Positions 38,385 to 45,901 of a DNA stretch of 64,000 nt are shown piece by piece; position 1 is the first letter of the stretch, and the number at the start of each line of letters is the position of its first letter. The position numbers were made by a program, and so were the translations under genes. The notes under the pieces were generated by a model that did no database searches, was not told the DNA's origin, and saw only the letters and a list, made by a program, of their open reading frames with translations. The stretch comes from Pedobacter sp. W3I1 (GTDB taxonomy: Bacteria; Bacteroidota; Bacteroidia; Sphingobacteriales; Sphingobacteriaceae). The stretch covers positions 1,302,001-1,366,000 of the forward strand of contig NZ_JAUSXN010000001.1 of assembly GCF_030816015.1 (NCBI RefSeq). The letters run 5' to 3'.

Positions 38385-39472
38385 GAGGTGTATGGTTGAG
38401 GTTTAATTGGCGGTAATTTGAAATGTTCTAAAAAACCTAAATTATCAAATGAACTTGGTTTTTCTTGATGATCAGTAGCCTTGTTATAAGGTAAAGTTAA
38501 TTCAAGGCGGTAATCAACCTCGGTTTCATTAATGGTTAGTGCAAAACCTTTTTTGTAATGATTGGTGAGTCGTTTCTTTATGTTTTCCATACCTATACCA
38601 CTCGAGAGTTCTTTAGGCCCGTTTTTCTTTATGTTCCAGGTGCTTAAACGGATATGATGATCGATTTCGTTAATGCTTAAGGCTATTTTAACGGGATGCA
38701 ACTTATCTGTACAATCGCCATGTTTTAAGATATTCTCTACAATGGTAATTAGAATTAATGGAATCAATCTTACATTGTCGGTATTTCCATTTACACTAAA
38801 ATCGATCTGTAACTTATTATTGAAACGAAGCTGATTAATTTTAACTACATTTTTAATGTGCTCAATTTCCTCGTCTATTAAAGTCATTCGATCATCTTTA
38901 TCTATTTCTAAGGAGTAGCGCATGATTTCACTAAGCGTCATGATGCCATTGGCCAATTCTTCTGATAAGGGTAAAGACTTCGCAAAAAAGAAATTCAGCG
39001 TATTATTTAAAAAGTGAGGATTAATTTGCGCTCGGAGGAAAGCATATTCTGCTTCATGTTTTTCTTTTTCGATGAGGCGTAGTTTTTTTTGGTGTTTGAT
39101 GCCTTCTGTCGCAAAATAATAGCCGATACCTAAAATAGAATATCTAATAAAAACCCATAATACTGAGGCACCAAAATGTATGAAATTAAATGAGGGTGGG
39201 GGAGGACCAACTGCACTTATAAGCGGCCTTATATGATGACCTGTAATATACCAGTTGCTGAAAGAGAAGGCAAAGGCCAGGATTATCCCTAATATTAACT
39301 GGAAGGGTTTTAGAGGGTTGCCATATTTATAACAAACCAATATACATAAGTAAACCGTACAAATATTTGGGAACTGTGTGAAAAATACATCTGCTATACT
39401 AAAAAAATAGTTAACAGGATCTTGCGCATACTCTAAAATATTGCCTAACAACATATATGCTACCCAAAACAA
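38381..39472 (-). CDS. LytS/YehU-type sensor histidine kinase, N-terminus probably frameshifted
   Basis: The His_kinase block RAQINPHFLNNTLNFF gives the phospho-acceptor, and LILITIVENILKHG is the N box; the N-terminal half has four or more membrane segments. The intact frame begins with TTG at 39472, but reads back without ATG to a TGA at 39508. If one A is removed from the run at 39497-39500, a GTG at 39509 comes into frame, two bases after the S41 stop, giving the more natural start VKNKYKVIAYHILFWVAYM. It overlaps the regulator gene by 4 bp. The signal might be a secreted peptide (inference). Confidence 0.85.
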   Translation of the reverse strand: MFWVAYMLLGNILEYAQDPVNYFFSIADVFFTQFPNICTVYLCILVCYKYGNPLKPFQLILGIILAFAFSFSNWYITGHHIRPLISAVGPPPPSFNFIHFGASVLWVFIRYSILGIGYYFATEGIKHQKKLRLIEKEKHEAEYAFLRAQINPHFLNNTLNFFFAKSLPLSEELANGIMTLSEIMRYSLEIDKDDRMTLIDEEIEHIKNVVKINQLRFNNKLQIDFSVNGNTDNVRLIPLILITIVENILKHGDCTDKLHPVKIALSINEIDHHIRLSTWNIKKNGPKELSSGIGMENIKKRLTNHYKKGFALTINETEVDYRLELTLPYNKATDHQEKPSSFDNLGFLEHFKLPPIKPQPYTS

Positions 39473-39511
39473 GATGTGATAGGCGATTACTTTGTATTTT
39501 ATTTTTCACAA

Positions 39512-40933
39512 CTAATTATTTTTATAGCTTCTTACAAAATTTATCCAATCCTTTTCACTTTCAGGTATGCTAATATTTGGAGCTATTCCTATATTATCTA
39601 GTGGCCGTTTTATAGCGTGCAATGATTTTGCTACTGGATAAATAAGTGTAAAAATAGAACAAGGTGTGTGTGTAATAGCAATTTCACCATAGTCAACCAT
39701 TCCAGCGGTATTTTGACCAAATAGGGTAACTTTTTTACTCTGTTCTGCTCTTAAAATAAAATACTCTCCACTACTTGCCGTGTTTCCGTTAATTAGAATT
39801 GAAATACGCTCCGGATTTTTCAACCTTTTGGATAGTTTTATAGTTTCTGGTTTGTATAAATAATAGAGTTCCCCTAAGTGTGCTCTTAATTTTTTGTTAT
39901 TTTCTTGTATTTTTTTCTTTGTAGCTGTACTTGATAATGAGTAATCCTTTTCATAACAATCACGAATGTTATCTTCAGTGGCTAATACAATACCACCATC
40001 AATATGAATAGGGTTCGTATATAAATATGGGATAAGTTTTTCGAAACAACTCGTAGTCCCGCCAGGGTTATCCCTTACGTCAATAATTAAGTGTTTGGTA
40101 TGTGCTAAATTATCTTTATTGCCATCAATGAGGCTATCTATACTGCGTTTATATTTAATATCAAATGAAGCAAGTGTAAGTAAAGACGTTTGCTCATCTA
40201 AAACTTTAAAGCTAGAGATTAACTCTGGGACACTAATTTTAGCAGGAGAAACCGTTTTCGTTTTTTTCTCCCCTCTTTTCCATTTTCCAAAAAAGCCGAA
40301 ATCTAACAGGTCTTTTTGTGTAACTAAGTTGGGATAGTTAATCGAATGGTCACCTCCACTGAAATAAATGGTTTTATACTGATTGTCGACTTTACTAATT
40401 TTAAATTTTATTTGTTGTGGCATCCACCTTACACTATCTGCTTTTATTACAAAACCAATAAATTCAACTTTTTTTTTGGTAAGGTCTTTAACAATTCCAA
40501 TTTCATACATCCCATAATTCCAAATCCCTTCTATGCTATCTAGTGTTGTATTGTTTTGTTGCAGATAAGATTTAAAGGTATTTTCTGTCCAAGTTGTTTT
40601 CTCTTCATTAGCAAAAAATATCCTCACGGAATCAGGAGAAAGTTTACTAAAATCCATACCGAAATCAATGTGTTTATCTTTAAAAAAACTGAGCCATTCT
40701 CTCATTAAACCTAAACATTTGTAAGAACTGGATAGAGAAGCGACTTGCTGTAAACTATCGGTAAACTTTTCGAATTGTAACTGATTTGAAGAGTCTACTT
40801 TATCAGCATAACCAATGTAATTTTTTTTGATTTTTTCTACCAAGAATCGAAAATTATCATCACAGTTACAATTTTGTGCTTTTAGAGCAAGCGTAAAATG
40901 AAATAAACAAATAAAACAAACAACATACTTCAT
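39512..40933 (-). CDS. secreted S41-family (tail-specific) peptidase, copy 1
   Basis: 473 residues with a signal peptide (cleavage near LKAQN, residue 19) and then CNCDDNFRFLVEKIKKNY. The S41 core has LIIDVRDNPGGTTSCFEKL and the nucleophile serine in INGNTASSGEYFILRA (about 385), followed by the Lys-containing SKKVTLFGQNTAG. No PDZ domain is evident. About half the residues match copy 2 (41331-42728). It lies between a double-glycine peptide gene (84 bp upstream) and the kinase gene (about 39 bp downstream), so it is probably in that operon. It could process or degrade the peptides in the periplasm (inference). Confidence 0.88.
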   Translation of the reverse strand: MKYVVCFICLFHFTLALKAQNCNCDDNFRFLVEKIKKNYIGYADKVDSSNQLQFEKFTDSLQQVASLSSSYKCLGLMREWLSFFKDKHIDFGMDFSKLSPDSVRIFFANEEKTTWTENTFKSYLQQNNTTLDSIEGIWNYGMYEIGIVKDLTKKKVEFIGFVIKADSVRWMPQQIKFKISKVDNQYKTIYFSGGDHSINYPNLVTQKDLLDFGFFGKWKRGEKKTKTVSPAKISVPELISSFKVLDEQTSLLTLASFDIKYKRSIDSLIDGNKDNLAHTKHLIIDVRDNPGGTTSCFEKLIPYLYTNPIHIDGGIVLATEDNIRDCYEKDYSLSSTATKKKIQENNKKLRAHLGELYYLYKPETIKLSKRLKNPERISILINGNTASSGEYFILRAEQSKKVTLFGQNTAGMVDYGEIAITHTPCSIFTLIYPVAKSLHAIKRPLDNIGIAPNISIPESEKDWINFVRSYKNN

Positions 40934-41017
40934 TATTGATAAAAATAGGGGGTGGTAATTAATAGGTAAAGTAATGAGAAATTTGATTTAATTCTAAATA
41001 AGTTTAATATCAACGCA

Positions 41018-41197
41018 TTAGTCGCTTACTGTATTAAGTATTGTTTTGTTAGGGCAAGCTGGATCCCCTGAGAGACCACTTCCCCCTGTTGTTGTCTCCC
41101 CTCCATAAATTCTTCTCATTTGCTCTTTTGTCAAATTGGTAAGGTTGTTTTTCTTAAAAACAAATAAAGTCTTTTTTTCTAATTTTTTGTTTTTCAT
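41018..41197 (-). CDS. double-glycine leader peptide with Thr/Ser/Gly-rich core and one Cys
   Basis: 59 residues, shorter than usual gene-calling limits. The leader has NLTKEQMRRIYGG (residues 21-33), which fits the class II bacteriocin LSxxELxxIxGG pattern, and the core is 26 residues: ETTTGGSGLSGDPACPNK then TILNTVSD. Export and cleavage after GG by the C39 ABC transporter at 45902 is expected. A core with several Thr/Ser and a Cys resembles small natural-product precursors, but no lanthionine enzymes are present. A GGTGTATAATTTTT sequence similar to the promoter-like motif of the plus-strand units lies about 70 bases upstream. Confidence 0.75.
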   Translation of the reverse strand: MKNKKLEKKTLFVFKKNNLTNLTKEQMRRIYGGETTTGGSGLSGDPACPNKTILNTVSD

Positions 41198-41330
41198 AAT
41201 TGTAATGTTAGATGGTAAAATAAATGTGCTTAAAGATGTTATTTCTTAGTATATCAGCGAAAAATTATACACCAAATACTCTTTTGCCTATACGAAATCA
41301 ATAGATTGTATATTTAAATATTAAACATTG

Positions 41331-42728
41331 TTAATTTTTATACTTCTTTACAAAATCAATCCAATTGGTAACATTTGCAGGTATTTCTATATCAGGCTTA
41401 ATGCCGGGATCGGTTCCATCACTGCTTGCACGCATTAATCGCGCTGCTGGGTAAATTAAATTGAAGAAATTACAGGGCATTTGGGTTGTTACACTCTCTA
41501 CATAATTAACCGATCCGGAACTATTTGTACCAAATAGTTTAACTTTACTGCTTTGTTTGGCCTGTAAAATAAATAATTCGGAGGCACTTGCCGATCCATC
41601 GTTCATTAAAATAGAAACACGGGATGGCTTTTTAAATATCTTATCGTATTTAATGGTGTCGGCCGGGTAAGCTAAATATAGTTCTCCGCGATGTGCTTTT
41701 AATTTACTTATGATTTTTTTGAAATACTCCTGTAAATCTTCCGGAAGGTCAGGCAATGGTTTTTCATAGCCATCTTTAATATTATCATCAGTAGCTAAAA
41801 TTTGGCCTTTTTCCGAAAAAATAGGGTTTGTATATAGGTAAGGCAATATTTTTTCAAATGCGCCGACAGCACCACCTCGGTTATCCCTTAAATCGATAAT
41901 TAAATGATCAATGTTTTTTATTATTGGGGCATTTTTAATCATCAAACTGTCTGTCTCGTTTTTATATTCGAGATAAAAACTAGGTATTGTTAATAAAGCG
42001 ATTTTATCGCTTAATCTTTCAAACTTCGGACTTTTTGATGAGGATAGAGGTTTTCCAGGCAAATCATTTTTGTAAAATTTGCCTATTTCTTTGAGATCCA
42101 TAGTATCTTTGTTTAGCGTAACCCTGGCAGGATAAGGTGAATGATCTCTGGCAAAAAAAGAACTGAATTTATAAACCTCTTCTGTTTTTCTTACCCTAAA
42201 TTTTATTTGTTGTGGAATCCACATTACACCATCGGCTTTAACAACAAATCCAATAAATTCATTTTGGTTTAAACTGTCGCGAACAATGCCATACTGATGT
42301 GTCTTAGCTACGTTGCGCCAAATCCCCTCAATGTTATCAGTTTGGTTTTTATACTTACTCAGATAGGTTTTTAGCTTCTCTTCGTCCCAAATAGTTTTTT
42401 CTTCTTTAGAAAAAAAAACCCGGATCTCGTCTTTCGGGCTACTTTCGTTAAAGGATATGTTCATGTGCCCATCCTTAAAAAAACTAATCCATTCTCTACA
42501 CACAGCTAAGCACTTATTGCTAGCCGTATAGCGGGCAACTTTTTGCAAGCTGTCGGTAAGGTATTCGAATCTTTTTTGGGTTTTTGGATTAACCTTATCA
42601 GTATAGCCAACATAATTTTTCTTAATGTGCTGCACCATAAATGAAAAATTATCGCCGCAGTTGCAATTCTGGGCTTGTAAATTATAAAATGGAAATAAGA
42701 GCAATAAGTAGAAGATTATTTTTTTCAT
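41331..42728 (-). CDS. secreted S41-family peptidase, copy 2
   Basis: 465 residues, paralogue of the gene at 39512. Signal peptide cleaved near LQAQN; then CNCGDNFSFMVQHIKKNY. Catalytic serine in MNDGSASASELFILQA (Ser383) and lysine in SSKVKLFGTNSSG, with LIIDLRDNRGGAVGAF before. The S41 signature here (SASASE) is closer to the classical CtpA motif than that of copy 1. It is followed by the GG peptide at 41197 with a 133-base gap. Probably a local duplication with divergence. Confidence 0.88.
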   Translation of the reverse strand: MKKIIFYLLLLFPFYNLQAQNCNCGDNFSFMVQHIKKNYVGYTDKVNPKTQKRFEYLTDSLQKVARYTASNKCLAVCREWISFFKDGHMNISFNESSPKDEIRVFFSKEEKTIWDEEKLKTYLSKYKNQTDNIEGIWRNVAKTHQYGIVRDSLNQNEFIGFVVKADGVMWIPQQIKFRVRKTEEVYKFSSFFARDHSPYPARVTLNKDTMDLKEIGKFYKNDLPGKPLSSSKSPKFERLSDKIALLTIPSFYLEYKNETDSLMIKNAPIIKNIDHLIIDLRDNRGGAVGAFEKILPYLYTNPIFSEKGQILATDDNIKDGYEKPLPDLPEDLQEYFKKIISKLKAHRGELYLAYPADTIKYDKIFKKPSRVSILMNDGSASASELFILQAKQSSKVKLFGTNSSGSVNYVESVTTQMPCNFFNLIYPAARLMRASSDGTDPGIKPDIEIPANVTNWIDFVKKYKN

Positions 42729-43044
42729 CTATAGATAATTTGTTTTTTAAAGGTGATGAAGCGATCAGATTTTTACCAATGTAGACGTTTTAACGATGTT
42801 CAAGGAGGCTTGAACCGTTCATCCCATTTGTGGTTTGAAAAATCATGATGGTTTTATAGTTTTCAATTACAATTATAGTCGATATTTATACTTAAAGGAA
42901 AAACTATTTTAAAATACATAATTGTCTTATCTTCTGTATGGGTTAATGCCGTGTGTGGATTGGCACTAGCTTGATTCAATATTAAACTATATAAGCTGTC
43001 ATTTGATGTTATTATCTCTTTTTGTCCTTATAAAAAGCCTTTTA

Positions 43045-43060
43045 GTGTATCTTTTTTTTT
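43045..43060 (+). promoter_or_regulatory. shared motif GTGTATCTTTTTT, copy 1
   Basis: GTGTATC followed by a T-run, 118 bases before the peptide ATG at 43163. The same motif occurs at 44039 (117 bases before an ATG) and 44591. It contains TATCTTTT, close to the -7 TAnnTTTG box, so it may be the core promoter of a regulon. Confidence 0.6.
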
Positions 43061-43079
43061 GATTGAAATTTAATATCCA

Positions 43080-43139
43080 ATACTTGTTTCATGTTAGGCC
43101 AACATAGGCAGAATCTGAAAAGCCTTAAATGAGTAAGAA
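43080..43139 (+). promoter_or_regulatory. conserved 60-bp leader block, copy 1
   Basis: Identical at 56 of 60 positions to 44074-44133. It contains ATGTTAGGCCAACAT (5-bp stem) and AGGC...AAAGCCT, and ends AATGAGTAAGAA. The upstream motif sits 48 bases before GTTAGGCC in both copies. Confidence 0.75.
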
Positions 43140-43162
43140 CGAAAAATTTAAATTAAACGAAA

Positions 43163-43330
43163 ATGAAAAACTTAAAATTAGAAAGCTTTGATGTTCAGGA
43201 GTTAGATGCTGAAGAAGTCAATAAGATTGATGGCGGAAATTGGTGGTTAGTTGGGTACGGAATTTATTTATATGATAATAGGGAAAGATTTATTGAAGGG
43301 GTAAAAAAAGGGTTGCAGGATTTTAATTAA
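43163..43330 (+). CDS. double-glycine leader peptide 1
   Basis: 55 residues. The leader contains LESFDVQELDAEEVNKIDGG (6-25), close to LSxxELxxIxGG; the core is 30 residues, beginning NWWLVGYGIYL and ending GLQDFN. The core ends LYDNRERFIEGVKKGLQDFN, which is similar to the microprotein at 43607. Probably a secreted bacteriocin-like or signal peptide, exported by the C39 transporter. Confidence 0.7.
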   Translation: MKNLKLESFDVQELDAEEVNKIDGGNWWLVGYGIYLYDNRERFIEGVKKGLQDFN

Positions 43331-43342
43331 AAGATAAAAGAA

Positions 43343-43534
43343 ATGAAAAATTTACAGAATAATCGAATTGACTCTATGGGCCTGTCCATTTTGGAAAACC
43401 ATGAGCTAACAAATATTAATGGTGGAGATAAAGGCGACGCTGCAGAGTTAATTGGTAGATCATATGTATGGACAATGGCACATTTTCTAACCGGAGGAGC
43501 TAGTACAATTTATTTAATTGCACATAATTTGTAA
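43343..43534 (+). CDS. double-glycine leader peptide 2
   Basis: 63 residues. The leader ends LSILENHELTNINGG (14-28), with the Ser-Ile-Leu-Glu/Glu-Leu-x-x-Ile-Asn-Gly-Gly pattern; the core of 35 residues is DKGDAAELIGRSYVWTM and then AHFLTGGASTIYLIAHNL, mainly hydrophobic. Starts 12 bases after peptide 1, so cotranscribed with it. A hairpin terminator follows at 43541. Confidence 0.7.
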   Translation: MKNLQNNRIDSMGLSILENHELTNINGGDKGDAAELIGRSYVWTMAHFLTGGASTIYLIAHNL

Positions 43535-43540
43535 TTTATT

Positions 43541-43582
43541 AAACCAAGTTGTAAATTTAAAATGAATTGCAACTTGGTTTTT
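43541..43582 (+). terminator. hairpin terminator after peptide 2
   Basis: AAACCAAGTTG and CAACTTGGTTT form an 11-bp stem with an 18-base loop, followed by a short T-run. The microprotein at 43607 may be expressed by read-through. Confidence 0.65.
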
Positions 43583-43606
43583 AATAGAAAGATAAAAATA
43601 AAATTT

Positions 43607-43747
43607 ATGGAAAATTCGTTGGTTAAGAGAAATCAAAATTTAATTAACACAATATTTATAGCCACGCTCTTATTTATATTCCTCTACGATAATAGGGTGG
43701 AATTTTTTAATGGAGTGCTTGCAGGGTTAAACGATTTTGTTAAGTAA
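43607..43747 (+). CDS. membrane microprotein lacking a GG leader; C-terminus resembles peptide 1
   Basis: 46 residues: MENSLVKRNQNLINTIF, a hydrophobic helix (about 13-27), then FLYDNRVEFFNGVLAGLNDF. This end is similar to LYDNRERFIEGVKKGLQDF of peptide 1 (about 11 of 20 identical). It could be an immunity protein mimicking the peptide, a membrane-anchored variant, or a decayed paralogue. An upstream in-frame ATG at 43562 lies within the terminator and is less likely. Confidence 0.55.
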   Translation: MENSLVKRNQNLINTIFIATLLFIFLYDNRVEFFNGVLAGLNDFVK

Positions 43748-43830
43748 TGAGTTATGTAATCTAAATTAGTGATGAGTAGATAGAAGTAATATTCTCTCTC
43801 AAAGAACGATTTAGATTGACGAACGTATGT

Positions 43831-43866
43831 AACCTATGAAATACGTAGATATTTCGTAGGTTTTTT
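43831..43866 (+). terminator. terminator of peptide unit 1
   Basis: AACCTATGAAATA and TATTTCGTAGGTT form a 13-bp stem with one G-T pair, followed by a TTTTTT run. Confidence 0.8.
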
Positions 43867-44038
43867 ATTGGAGATTCCTCGACTCTCAATTCCAAAGCCT
43901 TTATATCTATTAAATTAATCTATGGCTAGTCTTCTTAGCTTAACTTTCTGCTTTGTGATTAAGAACTTTCTTCTCTTATACCTATACCGTTAATCGGATC
44001 GATGCTCTATTTTTTTCGTCCTTAGGAAATACCCCTTG

Positions 44039-44051
44039 GTGTATCTTTTTT
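44039..44051 (+). promoter_or_regulatory. shared motif GTGTATCTTTTTT, copy 2
   Basis: 117 bases before the ATG at 44156. See copy 1 at 43045. Confidence 0.6.
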
Positions 44052-44073
44052 GCTCTACAAATTCTAAAATTAG

Positions 44074-44133
44074 ATACTTGCTTTATGTTAGGCCAACATA
44101 GGCGGAATCTGAAAAGCCTTTAATGAGTAAGAA
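44074..44133 (+). promoter_or_regulatory. conserved 60-bp leader block, copy 2
   Basis: 56/60 identical to 43080-43139, including the hairpin ATGTTAGGCCAACAT. Confidence 0.75.
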
Positions 44134-44155
44134 TGCTTGAAAAAATTAATCTCAG

Positions 44156-44323
44156 ATGAAAAGAATCGAATTAGAATCTTTTGAAGTTATTGAACTAAGT
44201 GAGCATGAAATAATAAATATAGAGGGTGGAAAAGTTCCTTTATGGCTTTATTTTGTTGCTCCAGGAACTGCCTATTTGGTAGAGAAATTTGAAAAAGGTT
44301 GTGAGTGTAACGTTTTAAATTAA
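44156..44323 (+). CDS. double-glycine leader peptide 3
   Basis: 55 residues. Leader LESFEVIELSEHEIINIEGG (6-25) is close to that of peptide 1; core of 30 residues KVPLWLYFVAPGTAYLVEK and FEKGCECNVLN, with two cysteines two apart near the C-terminus. Too short for normal calling. Preceded by the shared leader block. Confidence 0.72.
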   Translation: MKRIELESFEVIELSEHEIINIEGGKVPLWLYFVAPGTAYLVEKFEKGCECNVLN

Positions 44324-44329
44324 ATAATT

Positions 44330-44494
44330 ATGAAGATAGAAATTAATAAATTCGGAATAGAAGAGCTTACAGCAGAAGAAGTGAAGCAAGTTAATGGTGG
44401 TTTCTGGGCAGTACTGGCCGCTGTTGCAGGCGTAATTTACTTAGCTGGCGAAATTGCTGAGTCGGCTGGCAGAGCTTATAAAAAAAGTTTATAG
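44330..44494 (+). CDS. double-glycine leader peptide 4 (bacteriocin-like)
   Basis: 54 residues. Leader FGIEELTAEEVKQVNGG; core FWAVLAAVAGVIYLAG and EIAESAGRAYKKSL, an Ala/Gly-rich amphipathic helix with a basic end, like many class II bacteriocin helices. The gene begins 6 bases after peptide 3 stop, so the two are coexpressed, and a terminator follows at 44518. Pairs of such peptides are typical of two-peptide bacteriocins, but this is not proven. Confidence 0.72.
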   Translation: MKIEINKFGIEELTAEEVKQVNGGFWAVLAAVAGVIYLAGEIAESAGRAYKKSL

Positions 44495-44517
44495 AATAAA
44501 TCCTTCAAAGATAATTT

Positions 44518-44550
44518 CCCGATCTGCATCTCATGCTGGTCGGGTTTTTT
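44518..44550 (+). terminator. terminator of peptide unit 2
   Basis: CCCGA with TGCAT / ATGC and TCGGG arms, then TTTTTT. Confidence 0.7.
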
Positions 44551-44590
44551 GTTTAGTAAAGAGTGGTTTATCCCTACAATACACCTTTTC

Positions 44591-44603
44591 GTGTATCTTT
44601 TTT
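44591..44603 (+). promoter_or_regulatory. shared motif GTGTATCTTTTTT, copy 3, with dyad ATACAC/GTGTAT
   Basis: 56-59 bases before the HlyD start. The copy forms a dyad AATACACC-TTTTC-GTGTATC. A TTGGCCTAAC sequence at 44629 is the exact reverse complement of GTTAGGCCAA in the two leader blocks and sits at a similar distance (38 versus 48 bases) from the motif. Confidence 0.6.
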
Positions 44604-44649
44604 CCAGTATAAATTAATAATCACAAACTTGGCCTAACCAAGCCAATTG

Positions 44650-45816
44650 ATGATTATGCCTTTAACAGAAGACGCAAATTTCGAAGATAACTCTATCATT
44701 TTTTTACACCATACCAGGGTACGTACCCAAATTATTTATTCTGCCACGATATTATTTATCCTTCTTGCCTTTGCTGCCTTACCATTTATTTACACTACAG
44801 TAAGTGTTAAGGGGAATGGTTCTTTGCAGAGTAATATCGAACGAACAGAACTGCTGGCACCAGTGGCGGGGAAAATTACGCTGATTAATTTAACTGATAA
44901 CAAAAAAATAAAAAAAGGACAACTCCTTTTAAATATAGACCCCACTATACCTGAAACACAAAATGTGATTTTAAATAATCGCTCCCGTGAATTAAAAGAT
45001 TTATTAAATGATGCGCTCCTCCTCTTAAAAATGGTCGATTTAAGCAATGCAGGGCAACCTGCATTGCAAACCGGCCTGTATGCTGCCAGCTGGCAGCAAT
45101 ATGAAGAGCAAATTCAAAATGCTTTAAATGCCCGCGAGCAGGCCTACAAAATTTATAAAAGGTACGAAACACTGTATAGCAAGAAAGTAGTTACCGAAGC
45201 AGAGTATGAACAGTTTAAATTTAACTATGATCAGGCCATGTCTGATTTTAATCTGGTAGCTAAAAAGTACAAAACACAATGGCAAACAGAATCCAATCAA
45301 TATAGAAAAGAACTGAAAGATCTTGATGGTCAAAAGATCCAACTTACAGAGCAGGAGAAACTATATCATTTAACCGCCCACATATCCGGAACGGTACAAA
45401 ACCTATCGGGTTTACAACTGGGTTCTTTTATTTCGGCTAACCAGAAAATTGGCGAAATATCTCCTGATAGTGCTTTGCTGGCCATCTGTTATATTAAACC
45501 TGCTGATATAGGCTTAATTAAAGCAGGTCAAACCGTCAGATTTCAGATTGATGCTTTTAACTATAACCAATGGGGTTTGCTTGATGGTGTTGTAGCCGAC
45601 ATTTCAGACGATATTATGTTGATTAACCAGAACCCTTATTTTAAAGTGAAGTGTAAACTGAACCAAGATTATTTAAGGTTAAAAAATGGTTATAAAGGGC
45701 AGGTGAAAAAGGGAATGACCTTTAATGCACACTTTACCATTGCAGAACGAAATTTGTATCAATTGCTTTATGATAAAGTTGACGATTGGTTAAATCCGAA
45801 TGGAGTTAAAAGCTAA
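44650..45816 (+). CDS. HlyD-family periplasmic adaptor of the peptide exporter
   Basis: About 388 residues (ATG 44650; a second ATG at 44656 gives MPLTEDANF). One membrane segment at about 29-50, then the lipoyl-like half LLAPVAGKITLINLTDNKKI and a long coiled coil (about 110-230), returning to the second half at HISGTVQNLSGLQLGSF. This is the membrane-fusion partner that links an ABC exporter to the outer envelope. The exporter gene follows after a short repeat tract. Confidence 0.88.
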   Translation: MIMPLTEDANFEDNSIIFLHHTRVRTQIIYSATILFILLAFAALPFIYTTVSVKGNGSLQSNIERTELLAPVAGKITLINLTDNKKIKKGQLLLNIDPTIPETQNVILNNRSRELKDLLNDALLLLKMVDLSNAGQPALQTGLYAASWQQYEEQIQNALNAREQAYKIYKRYETLYSKKVVTEAEYEQFKFNYDQAMSDFNLVAKKYKTQWQTESNQYRKELKDLDGQKIQLTEQEKLYHLTAHISGTVQNLSGLQLGSFISANQKIGEISPDSALLAICYIKPADIGLIKAGQTVRFQIDAFNYNQWGLLDGVVADISDDIMLINQNPYFKVKCKLNQDYLRLKNGYKGQVKKGMTFNAHFTIAERNLYQLLYDKVDDWLNPNGVKS

Positions 45817-45901
45817 AAGGTTAAAGCTGAAAGACCAAAGCCGAAAATTCTCAAATCACCAATCTCAGTTCTCCAGTCTCAAATCTAATATCTCACCTCT
45901 A
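45817..45901. repeat. degenerate short-period repeat between HlyD and ABC genes
   Basis: Units like AAATCTAATATCTC, AATCTCAGTTCTCC recur. An open frame runs through it from 45800, but the real ABC start is at 45902. Confidence 0.5.

Larger units (their letters stand above)
42729..43162. other. divergent intergenic region before the plus-strand peptide genes
   Basis: 430 AT-rich bases. Contains the promoter-like motif at 43045-43060 and the conserved leader block at 43080-43139. I see no clear consensus promoter for the S41 gene on the minus strand. Confidence 0.55.
43748..44155. other. intergenic region between the two peptide units
   Basis: About 408 bases: terminator at 43831-43866, AT-rich DNA, the GTGTATC motif at 44039 and the second 60-bp leader block at 44074. 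Confidence 0.6.

Noticed and set aside
41018..44494. Lanthipeptide cluster
   Set aside because: No LanB, LanC, LanM or other modifying enzyme lies in the window; the peptides look like unmodified GG-leader peptides.
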